This document shows, one piece after another, positions 11,684 to 23,524 of a stretch of 64,000 bases of DNA. The position numbers were made by a program, and so were the translations under genes. Each line of letters starts with the position of its first letter. Within the stretch, counting starts at the first letter, position 1. Under the pieces are notes generated by a model. It searched no databases. It was not told the origin of the DNA and saw only the letters and a program-made list of their open reading frames with translations. Source of the stretch: Molossus alvarezi (taxonomy: Eukaryota > Chordata > Mammalia > Chiroptera > Molossidae); NCBI GenBank assembly GCA_037176705.1, contig CM073887.1, positions 43,958,001 through 44,022,000 of the forward strand, written 5' to 3'.

Positions 11684-12206
11684 TATACACTCAGGGATTA
11701 GATTTGATTCTGCTTAAAACCTTTTAATTGATGTTTTCTCCTAAGGAATGTGCTCAATTCATAATGGAGGAGACACAGGGCATTCAACTAGATTGATTTT
11801 TGTGAAATAACAACTCAAAACTACTTGAAACCCACCCAGCCTTTATCAGAGTTACATAGCAATATGGGAGGGGGAAAATTCCTCCTAGGAAAGCAAAACT
11901 CAAGACCTAAATTATTAGGTTAATTCATAGTGTGGATGTAAAAAATAACAAATACACACTTTGATCTTTGGTCAGCAAGGTGAGGAGGAAAAGCATATAA
12001 AACTCTATAGAATAAGCTTTTCTGAGCCCAGAAATACTAAGAAAGCAGTAGGGGTGTGTTTTTTTTTGTTGTTTTTTGTTTTTTTGGCTCCAATGATTCG
12101 TAAATATCTAGAAGAGCCCAGATTTTGAAGCCCTGAGGACACTTGCGAAAAACTCAGAAATTGGCGCTCGTCTTTGGACACAATTTGGGTTTTCTTTCTG
12201 TTGATA

Positions 12207-12212
12207 TCTTAC
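12207..12212 (-). promoter_or_regulatory. MSRA: Splice donor of the MSRA exon
   Basis: The exon ends TTTG and is followed on the minus strand by GTAAGA, a near-consensus U1 site. The exon ends in phase 1, as required to join the downstream exon that opens with the GCFWG motif. Confidence 0.9.
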
Positions 12213-12281
12213 CAAACACAGCCATCTGTGTTCCCTCTGGGAAAGGTTCGACTGTTCTGTTGCCATTGACATGATGTTTGG
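12213..12281 (-). CDS. MSRA: Internal coding exon of methionine sulfoxide reductase A
   Basis: MSRA reduces methionine-S-sulfoxide in free methionine and proteins, using thioredoxin, in mitochondria and cytosol. On the minus strand this 69-base exon reads CC, then 22 codons, then G. The codons give KHHVNGNRTVEPFPEG followed by TQMAVF. The leading CC completes an Ala codon and the trailing G opens the Gly codon, as expected for the MSRA stretch just before the catalytic GCFWG motif, which lies in the next exon and is not in this window. It corresponds to about residues 48-71 of the roughly 235-residue mammalian protein. A polypyrimidine tract with TATAG precedes it and GTAAGA follows it. There is no stop or frameshift. 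It matches the human protein as I remember it. By analogy with human this is exon 2; that numbering is inferred. Confidence 0.95.
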
Positions 12282-12325
12282 CTATAAGAAAAAAAAGGGA
12301 GAGAAAGAAAGAAATACAAGTTAAG
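12282..12325 (-). promoter_or_regulatory. MSRA: Splice acceptor, pyrimidine tract and candidate branch point of the MSRA exon
   Basis: Read on the minus strand, a near-pure pyrimidine run (12285-12307, with eight T in a row) ends in TTATAG directly before the exon. About 40 bases upstream is CTTAAC (12320-12325), which fits the yUnAy branch-point consensus with the branch A at 12321. This strong acceptor decides the exon's 5' edge. Confidence 0.85.
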
Positions 12326-13169
12326 TGCAAAGTTCTACACATGTGCTAACACATGTCATTAAAGGCGTCAAAGAGTCTACTTCTCGTTTCCAGTTAGCAA
12401 TGGCACCAAAGTTTACCCTCATTAGAGAGTTTCAGTTATTTTGTTTTTGATCTGTTACAGAAGAGCCTAGAGATGGTCCGGTGCAGGCAGGTCATTTGAC
12501 AAATGAGTGTGCGGAGGCCCAACCTTGTACAGAGCTGTATGGCGGGCGGAGGCAGAGCCAGCCCAGCCTGAACGCTCCTGACTCCTAGCCAGAGGGTCCC
12601 TACTGTCCCAGGCCATCCCCTGGAGAACTAGGGAAGTTCTGGTTTCCAGGATGACCCAGGGTCGCTTCCCTGAAGACTCCTGAGGATCAGAACATTGAAC
12701 CAATCAATCAAGTGAGTCATAAAGACAGCAAGGTCACATCGAGACCAATTTTTCAGGAACACATCATTTCACTACAATTCAAGCACTATTTCCAGGAGCC
12801 AGATACTCACCTTCTTATAGACCAGAAAGATACTCTAGTGCTGGTTACTACTCTCCATCCACCCTGGTGCCCTCCACCAATCATCCTTCCCACCCTAGTG
12901 CATATCAAGGACTTAGGAATGAAAAGTGACCAGGTTATGGTTTTCCAGTATTAATGGGTTCCCATGACCCCCAAACTGCAACCAGATAGAGAATATCTGA
13001 ATATGGTCCATCTATGAGAACTTCAGTAATATCCTCAGCAACTTATGAATGTGGGCATTTATGCTGAAAATGCGTGAGATGAATTGCTAGAACGCTTTCA
13101 CACTGCATCACGTAGCACAATTTTGATGTAATGGGTCACGTTAGATTTACTGAACCCTAGCAAAGGCTT

Positions 13170-13575
13170 TAGCACTAATGCTAGGCTCTGAGGGGTCAGG
13201 GGAGGAGAGTATGACATTTTCCCTGCCCTCCAGGAGAGCAAACGATTCAAAAGCAACCTCTACCAGAAAGCTTACAATTATGTGCTAAGTCGTGGACTAA
13301 AGGTACTGGAAGAGTTCACAGCAGAGGGGCGGTCAGTTGGGAAGTCAGAGCCAGCGACCTGGAGGAACTGCAACTCATGCAGAGTCTTAAAGGAGAGGCA
13401 GGGTTTGGAGAGGTGGAGGGTGCGGAAGCCTCCTGGGTGAGAGCCAGGAGTAGATGTAACCAGGCACCACCCTGGGCCAGAACAGAGTCGAGTCTGGGCA
13501 TACTAGAGGTGATACGTTGAGAAGCAATGGCATTGAAAGACAGGTTGGCAGGCAGGAACTGGGTCACAGAACGTC
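13170..13575 (-). repeat. L2 LINE fragment
   Basis: 'CCCTGCCCTCCAGGAGAGC' and later 'GGTACTGGAAGAGTTCACAG' with GGAG/GAGG-rich text follow the order of the reverse complement of the L2 3' region ('CCCTGCCCTCAAGGAGCTC'). Diverged; the antisense frame at 13316-13567 comes from it. Confidence 0.45.
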
Positions 13576-14004
13576 TTGAGAACCCCTCCCAAACCCATGG
13601 GGGCCCTAGGCAGCCTCCTCAACGCCACTGAGCTCTTCTACAACCTGAAGGCTTCTGAAGCTCGGTCCGGTTTAGATGATCCCTTTGGGATACCACTAGG
13701 TAGTTCGGGGGTTTCCACTGGGTCTTAGCAGCTGTGGCCCTATCGTAAGAAGAGAAAAGCTGGGAGGAGGGAAGGAGCCAGCTCAGGTGAACAAGAGAGC
13801 AAGACCGACAGTACAATGGGCAGGTGCAAGAGGAAAGGTCAGGCGGCACGGGACTTGGTCAAGCACCCACTCCTATGGTTAGGACCACTGGTTACTGAAT
13901 CCAAGGAAATGTGATGATGCCCCACGTGGAGGCCAGAGTTCTGTTCTATGGGGAGCACTCCACAGCCTGCCCGTGGTTCTAGATCACCTTTCTTGACACA
14001 CATC

Positions 14005-14776
14005 AAGAGCCGTAAACCCATTCAAATGCTTCGACACACTAATCCCACTCAAAAGAATTCCACCTAAGAACAATGCGAGAGGGTAAAAAAAAAGGTGATG
14101 TGCATAACAGTACTCATTGAAGTATTATTCCTTCTAACAATGAAATCTTAAAATCAGCTAAATATCCAAAATAGAGAAATTGCTTGGAAGTTATAATCCA
14201 TGATTTATCAAAAGCATGAAATAGCCCTGGCCGGTTTGGCTCAGCGGTTAGAGCGCCGGCCTGTGGTCCAGAGAGACCCGCTAAGGGCGCGTACCTCGGT
14301 TGCAGTTTGTCCCCGGCCCTGGTTGGTGGTGTGGGTGGCAGCCACTCGATGTGTCCCTTTCATGGCGATGTTTCTCTCTCTCTCTTCCTCTCTCTCCCTC
14401 CCACTCTATCTGAACAAAAAATGGAAAAATGTCCTGGGGCGAGGATAAAAAAAAACAAACAAAAAGCATGAAATATTGTGCTATATATTTTGCTTTTGAG
14501 AGAGACATGGGAATGTGGAAAAATGGTTGGGATAATGGTAAGTGAAAATCCTATTACACACTGGATGTAGATTTAATGACAACTAATTAAAACATAAATG
14601 CTGATAGGAAAAGACTGCCAGAGAAACAAGCAAAAATGAAAATAACCAGGGAAATCAGGCAAGACGTTTACCTTTATGTATTTCCTTGGTCACTGTTAGA
14701 TTTCTTATTTTCTAAATGAAAATATGTTTGCTCGGATTTTTTTTTTTTAATCAACAAATTATAAATTTAAAAAAAA
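14005..14776 (+). mobile_element. Old L1 3' end split by a SINE
   Basis: L1 3'-end phrases in order: 'ATTCCACCTAAGAACAATG', 'AGTATTATTCCTTCTAACAA', 'GTAAGTGAAAATCCTATTAC' and a terminal A/T-rich tail. Interrupted by the SINE at 14223-14461. Non-functional. Confidence 0.55.
14223..14461 (+). mobile_element. VES-type SINE lacking its B box
   Basis: TTTGGCTCAGCGG-type copy flanked by AAAAGCATGAAAT at 14210-14222 and 14462-14474. At 14274-14285 the text runs GAGAGACCCGCTAAGG. Other copies have GAGACCC, then GGGTTCGGTT, then CCCGCTAAGG. So about 12 bases with the whole B box are absent, as if lost between two CCCG repeats. Confidence 0.93.
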
Positions 14777-15039
14777 CTTCCCCCAATACTTGGTTTCCCA
14801 GGATAGTCCATCAGGTGTTATTTATAACCCAGTAGACCTTTACAGTAACAAGTGTAGCCTGTTTGACATCTCTGGGACAACTCCAAAGCACCTCCAACAC
14901 AAGACAACCTTCCACTCCAAACCTGACCTTCTTCCAGCATCCCAACCTCTGGGAACAGGACGGCCATCCTCCTACCTGTTCTCTTTCCCTCGCCACCCAC
15001 GTCTAATTTCTCACCAAATCTAGCTAATTTTGCCTTCCA

Positions 15040-15475
15040 AACATCTTTAGAATCCTTCTCTTCACCACCAAAACCACTCCAGTCCCAACTGCTGTGGCCT
15101 CTTCCGAGTGTTTCTACAACCCTCTCTCTAATTCCTTCTTCCCAGTGTGGTCATATTAACTTTGAGAAGAAAGAGTAACTCTGCTTATGAGACACAATCT
15201 CCCCAACCTCTTCCCCCACCCACATGGCTTCTCGCTGTGTCGAGGCCAAGTCAAAATTCTAACATGGCCTTCAAGGCCCCCAGTGCTCTGGCCCCTCGTC
15301 CTACCGACGACGCTTTTCTGCAGCACCCACCACAGCTGCACCTTCCACTCGATCACTGTTTGGACGGGTAGACTGTAAACTCAGGGAGGGCAGGGCTCAT
15401 GTCCTTTGGGCTTACCACCTCCGCAGTGCTAGCTCAGGATGAGACGTAGTCAATACATGGTTGTTAATCAGTAAG
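15040..15475 (+). repeat. L2 LINE 3' end
   Basis: 'ACATGGCCTTCAAGGCCC' then 'GCTCTGGCCCCTCGTCCTAC' is the L2 ORF end. 'TAGACTGTAAACTCAGGG' and 'AGGGCAGGGCTCATGTCC' followed by 'GTCAATACATGGTTGTTAAT' is the L2 3' UTR. The order is collinear with L2. Confidence 0.75.
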
Positions 15476-15944
15476 TCTCTCTTTCGCCATTATGAAAGAT
15501 ATATCATTTCATGTTCTAAAAAAATCTCTATATATGCACATGTATCTCTCATGCAAAAACGATCACTAGAAATGGCCACTGAGAAATAGTTTCCCCAGCC
15601 ACACGGCCTGGAGACAAGGGGACTGCTCGGTTCCACTCCTTACGTGTCCATCCCCCTTCCCTTCCCATTCGTCTACTCTCCACGAGACGACAGCAGTGCT
15701 GGTGGAGGTGGGGAGACCAGAAATCCTACCTGAACTGGAGAGAAAGGCAGAAATTCAAATGCAGCTCTCTCCTCAACTGCTAAGGTTCGCCTGGACCTTA
15801 TCTTCTCTTTTATTCTAGAGCCCGAGGCCCAAAAATAACAGGGTCTGTAAACTCAATTTTACATTTTCTTCTGAACTGCAGCTGAGCCTTGCATCAGTCC
15901 CCGGAGAGCAAAGACACAGCCTTAACCAACAAACGACAGTACAG

Positions 15945-16155
15945 GCTCAGCGGCTAAGGACGTGGGCCCTGGAACAAGGCTGACTGGCTTTGAATCTCAG
16001 CTCCCCACTGCCTGACTTAGTCACTTAACCTCTTTGTGCCTCGGTCCCTTCATCTGTACATTTCCTCGTTGCTAACGACCTGTGGGGTGCTCTGAGAATT
16101 TAAAGAGTGACTGGCATGTAGTAAACACCCCTTGACTGTGAGGCTAGCACTACCA
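15945..16155 (+). repeat. MIR element
   Basis: Nearly full length: 'CTGACTGGCTTTGAATCTC', 'GACTTAGTCACTTAACCTCT', 'CCCTTCATCTGTACA' and 'GGCATGTAGTAAACACC'. Confidence 0.8.
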
Positions 16156-17594
16156 TCTCTGCGTGAACTTCATTTTTCACAGGATCTGCATCAGGAATGA
16201 CAAAGACGTGGCACTTACTTACCCCTCCTCCGCTGCCATGCCCATGACAGACATCACTAATCAACCACAGCATGCTTTCTCTATCCCCAAATGTGACCAC
16301 AAAACCCCTTCTCCACTTAGCACCCCACGGAATCTCTTGTTATTTAAAGAGCCCATGTGTGCTTAAATCATTTTGTCATTCCTGGTCTCGGTGAATAACA
16401 CAGAAAAACGGTATGAAGAAAGAAGCCGTTTCCCTTCTCGTTTCTACGTGATCAATTGCAGAAAGAAGACAGACCCTTTGAACATCTCCAAAACTCTCTA
16501 GGTAGCTTTAGGGATGAAAGAAGGGGAGGAAATCTGAGTGCAACTTTCTACTGCACGAGGAGGGAATGCTGAGTTCTTCAGAGACACACAGTGGCAGTTC
16601 TGTTCCTGGAAATCAAGGCTGGACTTCTAAGGACACTTTCCCACTGGGACTCTGCTGAGGCTACTGCTTGGGAGCCAAAGAACCAGTGGTCCTTTCGACA
16701 CTTTATATAGGTCCAATAAGATTTGGGGGGTGGGGAGGACTAACCTGGGTACCTAATGAGCATTTATAAAAAAAAATTTCATAATTGGTTATACAATTCA
16801 CCACAGAAACCACCAAACTGACTAAACAGAAGAGTCACTCATTGATGGGATACTAACTATTGATTACCCCAGAGCGTGAAATGAAGACAGGCTTTCTGAC
16901 AGGGACATCTGTTGCCTGGCCACAGCAGGCTGGATGCCTCCAATCTGGCTGGTTGGGCAGATGTCCCTGCCCCTGGTCCGTGGGGACACGTTCCAAGGCC
17001 ACATGTTCCAGAAGGAGAACCTCGGATGATGGCCAGACGTGTCCTCAGTGAAGGGCATATGAGAACAAGGAATAGATTTTCATTTATCTTGAAAGCCCAG
17101 TGCTTGAGGAGCAGCAAGGTTAATTAGAGCAACTTTGGGTCACAGTCAGCCATTGGAGAGATTCTGAAGGGGATTTGGAGGGCATGTTCAAAAGCTTTAG
17201 AAGATGATACTGACACTGTGTTTTGCTTTGTTTTGTGAATACCTAATACACTTCCCACTTTATAACTGTTTTCTTGCTTGAAAAAATACACTAAAAGTGT
17301 TTGATAATGAACCTTTGACAATGCAAATTCAGACCTAAACCAACCAGTGATTAGCTTCATGTCCTGTACTCAAACTGAGACGGCTAAAATGTGTATCTTC
17401 TAGGTGGTGGCGGATCAGATAAGTAAATGCCAGGGAGGTGGGGGGCTGGAGGGTGGGCTCTCAGACCCTCAGTATTCTCCTGCAGGTGCAGTCTCCTCCA
17501 GTCTGGGTGACCATGGTGACACTGCCTAATTGGAGATTCCAGGAACCGCTGTTGTTATCCTGAGAGTCCGGACAGCTGCCGGACCCAGGATCAC

Positions 17595-17885
17595 CCCCGG
17601 ACTGGTACAGCCTTGTATCAGACTAAAGCCTCAGAGCTGCGGGTCAGCTAGCAGTGCGAGCCCCTCCCAGTCATATTACTAACCCCATAAAAACCCAGCC
17701 CCTACTTGTCATTGTTACTATCAGTCATTCATTCTGCTGTGAAGCTTATCAGTGATTGGGTTCCGTTTGGGACCAAAGTAAAAGTGCATTTATTTTAATA
17801 AAATGGCAAATAAAATCTGTCAAGCCCCCAAGCTAAATACCGTGTCACAGTCCCCACTTTTGTTTGTTTCTTTGTGGCTCTTTCT
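17595..17885 (+). other. Possible solo LTR or LTR-like promoter segment
   Basis: 'CCCCATAAAAACCCAGCCCC' (17685-17704) is a TATA-type phrase common in retroviral LTRs. It is followed about 100 bp later by AATAAAATGGCAAATAAAATC, which carries poly(A) signals, and then a GTTTGTTTCTTTGTGG segment. No paired LTR, primer-binding site or retroviral frame is seen nearby and the TG...CA ends are not clear. It could instead be a unique promoter-like sequence. Confidence 0.3.
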
Positions 17886-18954
17886 GCAGGTCACACACTG
17901 CTGGTGTTCTAAGGTACAAGTTAGACTGGGGCTAAGTGGGGTTCATACTCGGTCCACGGCCCTAGTTTTGGACTAGCCTCTCCCGTCTCCCGCTGAGGGG
18001 CCCTCAGTCGCCCTGACCGAGCATTCTGGGCCCTGGGCCACCCAGATGGCCTCCACAGGGTTGTGAGGATTATTTGATGACTGTGAAAGCTGCTCTGTCA
18101 AGAAGGATGAGCAGGAGTCCTCAGGATGCACCTGTCACCCGGTCACTCAAATACAGGGCAGGTGCACTGGAAGAGAATAGGTAATGATGCTTCTAGTCAC
18201 CTTGGCCCAGAGGTACCTTGGTTCTGTATTGTTTTTGTCCTTACAGTTCCTGTAATTTGGGGCTATGGTGTTTTAAGGTGAAATCCAACCCTGAGTGGGT
18301 TTTGCCCCCAATGGTGTGCTGTGTATGTGAGGAGGGGAAGACTGGGAAGTTACATGGTGGTGGCTGGGAGGACATTCCTCAGCCTGAGGGCCAAGTGAAC
18401 CTGCTCTCCACGCACCCCCGTGTCTGAGGACGTCTGGGTGCTTCTTACCGACGGATGAGGTGCGCGACCAGAGGCAGGTGGAATCTCTGGCTAGGAGAGG
18501 CTAAAAGGAGTCCCCAATAAAAGCAACGGTGAGAATGAGACAAAAGTCCCCAACTGCTGTGGACACCCAGAGGCGAGCCTTCCTCTCAAAGCTCAAGGAG
18601 AAAGAGAAGGCCAGTCCTCACTGCATGTGAGTGGGGGCTGCCCTAGAAGCAAAAGATATGCTATGAACAAAATAGAGAAAAATTAGATGGGAATAATTTA
18701 AGATTGATGCTCAAAAAAAAAAGAAGTCACATGATTCAGGATTTTATCCTTATACTCTGACTGACCACCGTCCTTGCTCCAGTTAATTCCATCCACCACC
18801 ACCACCCTCCTTTCTCCCTTTGCTCTGGGGGCAGCAAACCTAAGATGCATCTCTTGGCCAGTAAAGGAGCCCACACCTCAGGCAGCCCCCTCACCTCCCG
18901 GCATGCCTCTGCAGGGGAGCCTGAGACGGCACAATGTGAAGTTCACAGTATGAC

Positions 18955-19375
18955 GTCAGGGCAGAATTGTTTACAATAGTGAAAAACAACAAACCACCTA
19001 AATGACCCAACAAAAGGGGGGTAATGAAGTAATGGTGATACACCCTAAGGTGGAATATTACATAGCAATTTTTTCTCTATAGTAATTTTAAAAGTGTAAT
19101 CACAAAGAGGGTTTTTTCATGCATCAGAAAATAGTAATAATACTGAGTTGAGTGGGAAAAAGCAAAACAAAGTATCCAGTATCCTACCCAATTAAGGATA
19201 GAAGCACAGGAAAACCACAAGAAGGAAACAGAGTAAAAATGTAATAGAAGCTGCCTCTATATGCTAAGTGATGGGTGGTTTTTCTTCCTTCTTTACACTT
19301 TTATGTACTTCCAAATTTTAAAGCAAATATTTCTTTGACAATCAATCAACTATAAAAAGAAGAAGAAAAACTACA
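18955..19375 (+). mobile_element. Old L1 3' end fragment
   Basis: Phrases in L1 order: 'TTTACAATAGTGAAAAACAA', 'GGTGGAATATTACATAGCA', 'GTGGGAAAAAGCAAAACAAA', 'TTTACACTTTTATGTACTTC' and 'CCAAATTTTAAAGC', ending in an A/G-rich tail. No coding potential. Confidence 0.7.
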
Positions 19376-19864
19376 AAGCAAACTTGAAAAAGAACAAATC
19401 TAGATCCGATCGGGTATATTTTCAAGTTGGACAAATTTTAATGTGTTCCTATGAGTCCCACTCCTTTGTTTGATTGTGTAATAGAAAGAGCAAGAGAAAA
19501 CCTAACCACACTCTTAAAGGAAAACAGCCAATGAGCAGATTGTTTCCTGCTTGATCACATGAGGACTCAGCAGAGGGCCCTTTTTCCTTTCAGGGTTTGG
19601 GTACCTTGAACGCCACTGTTTGCTCCTTAAGACACTGCCCCTGGCTGACAGCATTGGAGCTTTCACGGACTTCCAGACTAACTCAGACCATGGCTGTCCT
19701 ACTGAATCCCATTGTTCCAGACTTGGGTAGGGCGCATGAGCTTACGAAGTCATAGGTAGGCAGGTGTGTGAGGGAAGGGGAATGACGGTTGCCAGAGGGC
19801 CTGGTGGGGGGGCATATCTGCCCAGTAAGTCAAGACACAGGGATCCACATGTTGCCCGATTAGC

Positions 19865-19985
19865 ATCAGAGTTCAGAAAACAGTTACTGAACACCGGTTG
19901 CATGCCAGGTACTGGGCTCACTGTTGGGGATACAAAGATGGTCATCCTTCAAGCAGCAGTGACCCTGCCCCACTCTTTAGAGCTG
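19865..19985 (-). repeat. L2 LINE fragment
   Basis: 'TGCATGCCAGGTACTGGGCT' and 'GTTGGGGATACAAAGATGG' then 'CAGTGACCCTGCCCC' is the reverse complement of the L2 3' end. Confidence 0.65.
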
Positions 19986-20099
19986 CTAACCAGGAACACC
20001 TGTGCAAGGCTCCTGTGTTAGGAGCACTGTGGCTCTTACACATCCTGTCACCCCACCATTATCAGGCTAGCGTGAGTTCCCCATTTATATGACATTATC

Positions 20100-20505
20100 C
20101 CCATTAAAGCATTCCATACATTGTTCATTTCACTTTGGGAGAATTCCATATTCACCTTTGAAATACAACAGTATTAATCACCACATTTAAGAGCCGTGTC
20201 TAACTTAGGCATCTCTGATAAGCATATAATATTAATTGACAGAAAATCTCCACCTGACTTTTATGAAATCTCCCTGCTGCCCTCTCCCAAAATTAGACAA
20301 TCTTGAGAATAAAAACTCCTTTTAAAACGAAATTCTTTTAAGGATTAAAATCTTCATGTCAGTCTGATAAATGTGACGTCCCTGTGAATAGCCGTGCTGA
20401 AAACAGTTGTACTGAAAATGAGGCTGTAAACCAAAACGATTTCCTTTCATTCTAAGGTATGTGTTTCCTATTGATCCTAAGCCACATTTTTAGTTGTTTT
20501 TTGTT
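20100..20505. other. Non-repetitive AT-rich block, possible conserved element
   Basis: No repeat family recognised. Contains TAATATTAATTGAC (20227-20240) and a CRE-like TGACGTC (20372-20378). Candidate regulatory or simply unique intronic DNA. Confidence 0.25.
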
Positions 20506-21589
20506 TTGTTTTTTTTTAAGATGAATGTCAAACACACCTATAAAGGATCACACAGAAATCATGCTTTTTAGTCTTGTTTCTAAAAACGCTGCCCTTCAAA
20601 GACTGTGGGGAGCCTGGCTGAAGCAAAGTTCTGTCCTTTCTCTCCAGCACTTGCCAATGTCAGTTCTGCCACGTTAAAATAATCTGTGCTGTGCAGCACC
20701 CCAGTCCTGCGAATGTCATTATGGCAAGAGACCCACAGAGGTACTTTCTCATCCTAGCATCAGTTTGTTATCACTTTGGAGCCTAACTGTATGCCTCTAA
20801 TACCCCAAACGGTTCTATACACTGCACAGAAAGGCATACACAGCTCTCGCAAAGCACATAGCATGCAGCAGGTCTTCTTTCTTCTTTCTAGTGAACTTGT
20901 CAGCGGCCGTCAGCAGGAAGGACAGCGCACCTGGATGGATGCTGGGTGAGGCGCCATCAGCTGTCAGTCAGGCGATGGGCAGGAATGGTCCAGTAACTCC
21001 TCCTTCCCTCCCCCCCACCCAAACTCTCTGACAATGATAAATGATCGGGCCCTCTGCTCGGCTGAGCCTGACAGGCCCAGGCCTCCCCTTGCAATCTGTT
21101 CCAGACCAGCACCAACCTAACCTCTCACCCTCCCAACATCCCCTGTCAGCACCACAAAGCAGGCTGCTACAGGGTAAGGTCAGACCTATTTGCTTTCTTG
21201 TTGCTGTTCTTTTGTGAAAAGGAATTATGACTTTATTTCTAAATGGAAGTTCCTAATCAAAATGAAATACGTTCTTACAAACCTTACAGGAAACTTGTCT
21301 TGATTCTCTTTTTACATTAGAAATGAAGGAGATACAGCTAACTATGGGCCTTTAAGAAGAAAGAGAAATAGTCATAGATATAAACAAAGATGACAATTTG
21401 TCTTTTATTAAAACCAGCAAGTTTTCAATTTATTAAGTTATGATCTGTTGTTGGGGGTATAGAGGAGATAAAGCATTCTAAGGGGAATAAAATATTGATA
21501 AAGAGATGGAATATTCACATTGCAGATTGAGATTCATCAGAGATCAGCTCCTACAATACATTTGGCTCATCTGCAAAGATAGTCCTTTC

Positions 21590-21790
21590 AGGATTGTTTG
21601 TAAAAAGAGATTGGCACCAACCTTCAGAACATAATACTCTGTGCAGTGGAATAACATGCACCCGTTATAAAGGACGAGGTAACTGTAGGTATAAACATGG
21701 AACTATCTACAACGTGCACTGTTCATTGCGGGGGGCAGGTGGAATCGATGGGCAGGATAAGGTGTATAATATGCTACAATCTATTTTTTA
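21590..21790 (+). mobile_element. Old L1 3' fragment
   Basis: 'GTGGAATAACATGCACCCG', 'GGTATAAACATGGAACTATC' and 'GGTGTATAATATGCTAC' match in order the L1 3' UTR of older mammalian L1s. Short and diverged. Confidence 0.4.
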
Positions 21791-23263
21791 AATATTGTGT
21801 TTTCACTCTTTGAAGTTTGTCCCATGGGATGCATTATTTCTTTGAAAATAGAAATAAAACAACATTTTAATAACCCCAGTCTTCATTACCTCGTGATTAC
21901 CCCGCAGACCCAGGGCCTCTTCCCAGGGCTGAGGGCCAGGCCGAGAAGAGTGGCCAGTAGCGGGCAAGCAGCCCCAGCTCAGGTCAGCCTGATGCTTACA
22001 CTTTATCCAGGCCAAGGACAAATGCCAAAGATGATCCCACCTGTAGCTCACAGTAGCAGAACTGCAACCCGACTTTAAAATTCTGGATAGTTTACAGTAT
22101 CCTAACAGGCCTCCCGCTGGAGATACCACTCCATTTCCTCTCCAAAGCAGCTGTCCTCTGTTTAAGGGAGTCAAGAATTCAAGATGATCGACAATTCCAA
22201 ATTTTAGATGGAATTGAAACTTTATTTATGTAAAATAAAAGGTTTTTCTGGGTTTATATTTTGTTTTGATTTTTTATTTTAGAGGAAGAAAAGGGAGAGA
22301 GGGAGGAAGGGATTGAGGGAGGGAGGGAGATAGACTAAGTACATCAGCAAGTGCTTTGCCTTTCTGGAATTTGGTGCATATTTTAATTATTTCTCTGTCC
22401 CCCCTGCCTCTTACCCTTTCTGTTTCTCTCTCCCTTGTAATTTCCACCCACAACAGATATATTAAATCTATTTTAGATTTACTAAATAGAGATTATGCTT
22501 ACCATTCCTAATTTTAAAAGCAGCTGAAACATTTTATATTCCCTCCCCCAAAAAATATCAAGTTGTTTCTACAAAGCCTGCAACTCATTCTCGATAAGTC
22601 AGTGAATTAAAAAAAAATTCAGCTCTTACAACAGAAACAACACATGTAAATCATCTACTCTGAAAATTTCCCCTAAAGACCCGTCATTCTGAGAGAGCAG
22701 GCTTGGTCATATGGCTGAGTAGGAGAAGTTGGATAACCCAGTCCACATTCATATGAAGAAACATCATTTGCAACTCTACAAATGAGACATAAGGCATTTT
22801 ATGATGTACTTAGACTGTAATCCATGAAAGAGTGATGCAAAACTGAACACATTACTCAGGAAAGTTAAGTGGAGGTAGGGGTGGCCCTTAAAACATGCAC
22901 TTGGTTATCTGACTTAATGAAGGGAGAGGGATTAGAGGTGGCATCCTTTGAATACATGCTCAAGCAGACCCTTTGATATTCAAGCAATGGGTTGATTCCT
23001 GGATAAATTCTCTAATGACTGACTGACTGGAGCATTGATGAATTAAATGAGCACCATTTCTGAAAAGATCAAGCCCACGGGAGAGCAGGCGAGCAGTCTC
23101 CCACTGAACCCACCCAACGCCGGACAGTGATCTCTCAGCTTGAAGTCCATCAGCTTCTGTATAGGTATGGACTGAAGGGGGTATAAGGCAGGCCAAAAAT
23201 CTTTCTCATGTACTAAATCTGAGTAAGTATTTTTTTAAATACCTGATTAAGACCCTAGAATTC

Positions 23264-23524
23264 GCTCTGGCTGGTTTTGCTCAGTGTTTAGAGCGTCAGC
23301 CTGCGGTCCCAAGAGACCCAGGTTGGGTTCCCGCTGAGGTCACGTACCTCGGTTGCAGTCTGTCCCCGGCCCTGGTTGGGTCGTGTGGGTGGCAGCCACT
23401 CAATGTGTCCCTTTCACGTCGATGTTTCTCTCTCTCTCTCTCTCTCTCCCCCTCCCACTCTATCTGAACAACACCAAAAAAAAAGTGGAAAAAATGTCCT
23501 TGAATGAAGATAAAAAATTAAAAA
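23264..23524 (+). mobile_element. VES-type SINE, with target duplication
   Basis: Head GCTCTGGCTGGTTTTGCTCAG, B box GGTTGGGTTCC, a (TC)n run, and a decayed tail with GATAAAAAATTAAAAA. Duplication AAGACCCTAGAATTC (23249-23263) against AAGACCCTAAAATTC (23525-23539). Confidence 0.9.

Larger units (their letters stand above)
1..12212 (-). other. MSRA: MSRA intron downstream of the exon (partial)
   Basis: This is the start of the intron after the identified exon, running leftward out of the window. I looked for the next MSRA exon (GCFWG motif) on the minus strand and saw none. It holds L1 ends at 1.73-2.05 and 2.43-3.65 kb, VES SINEs, MIR pieces, the homopurine tract and a mariner MITE. I see no gene or clear repeat in 1-1720, 2050-2430, 3655-4048, 4330-4920, 5060-5600, 6220-7500, 7600-8525, 8740-9100, 9270-10150 and 11690-12206. 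Confidence 0.85.
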
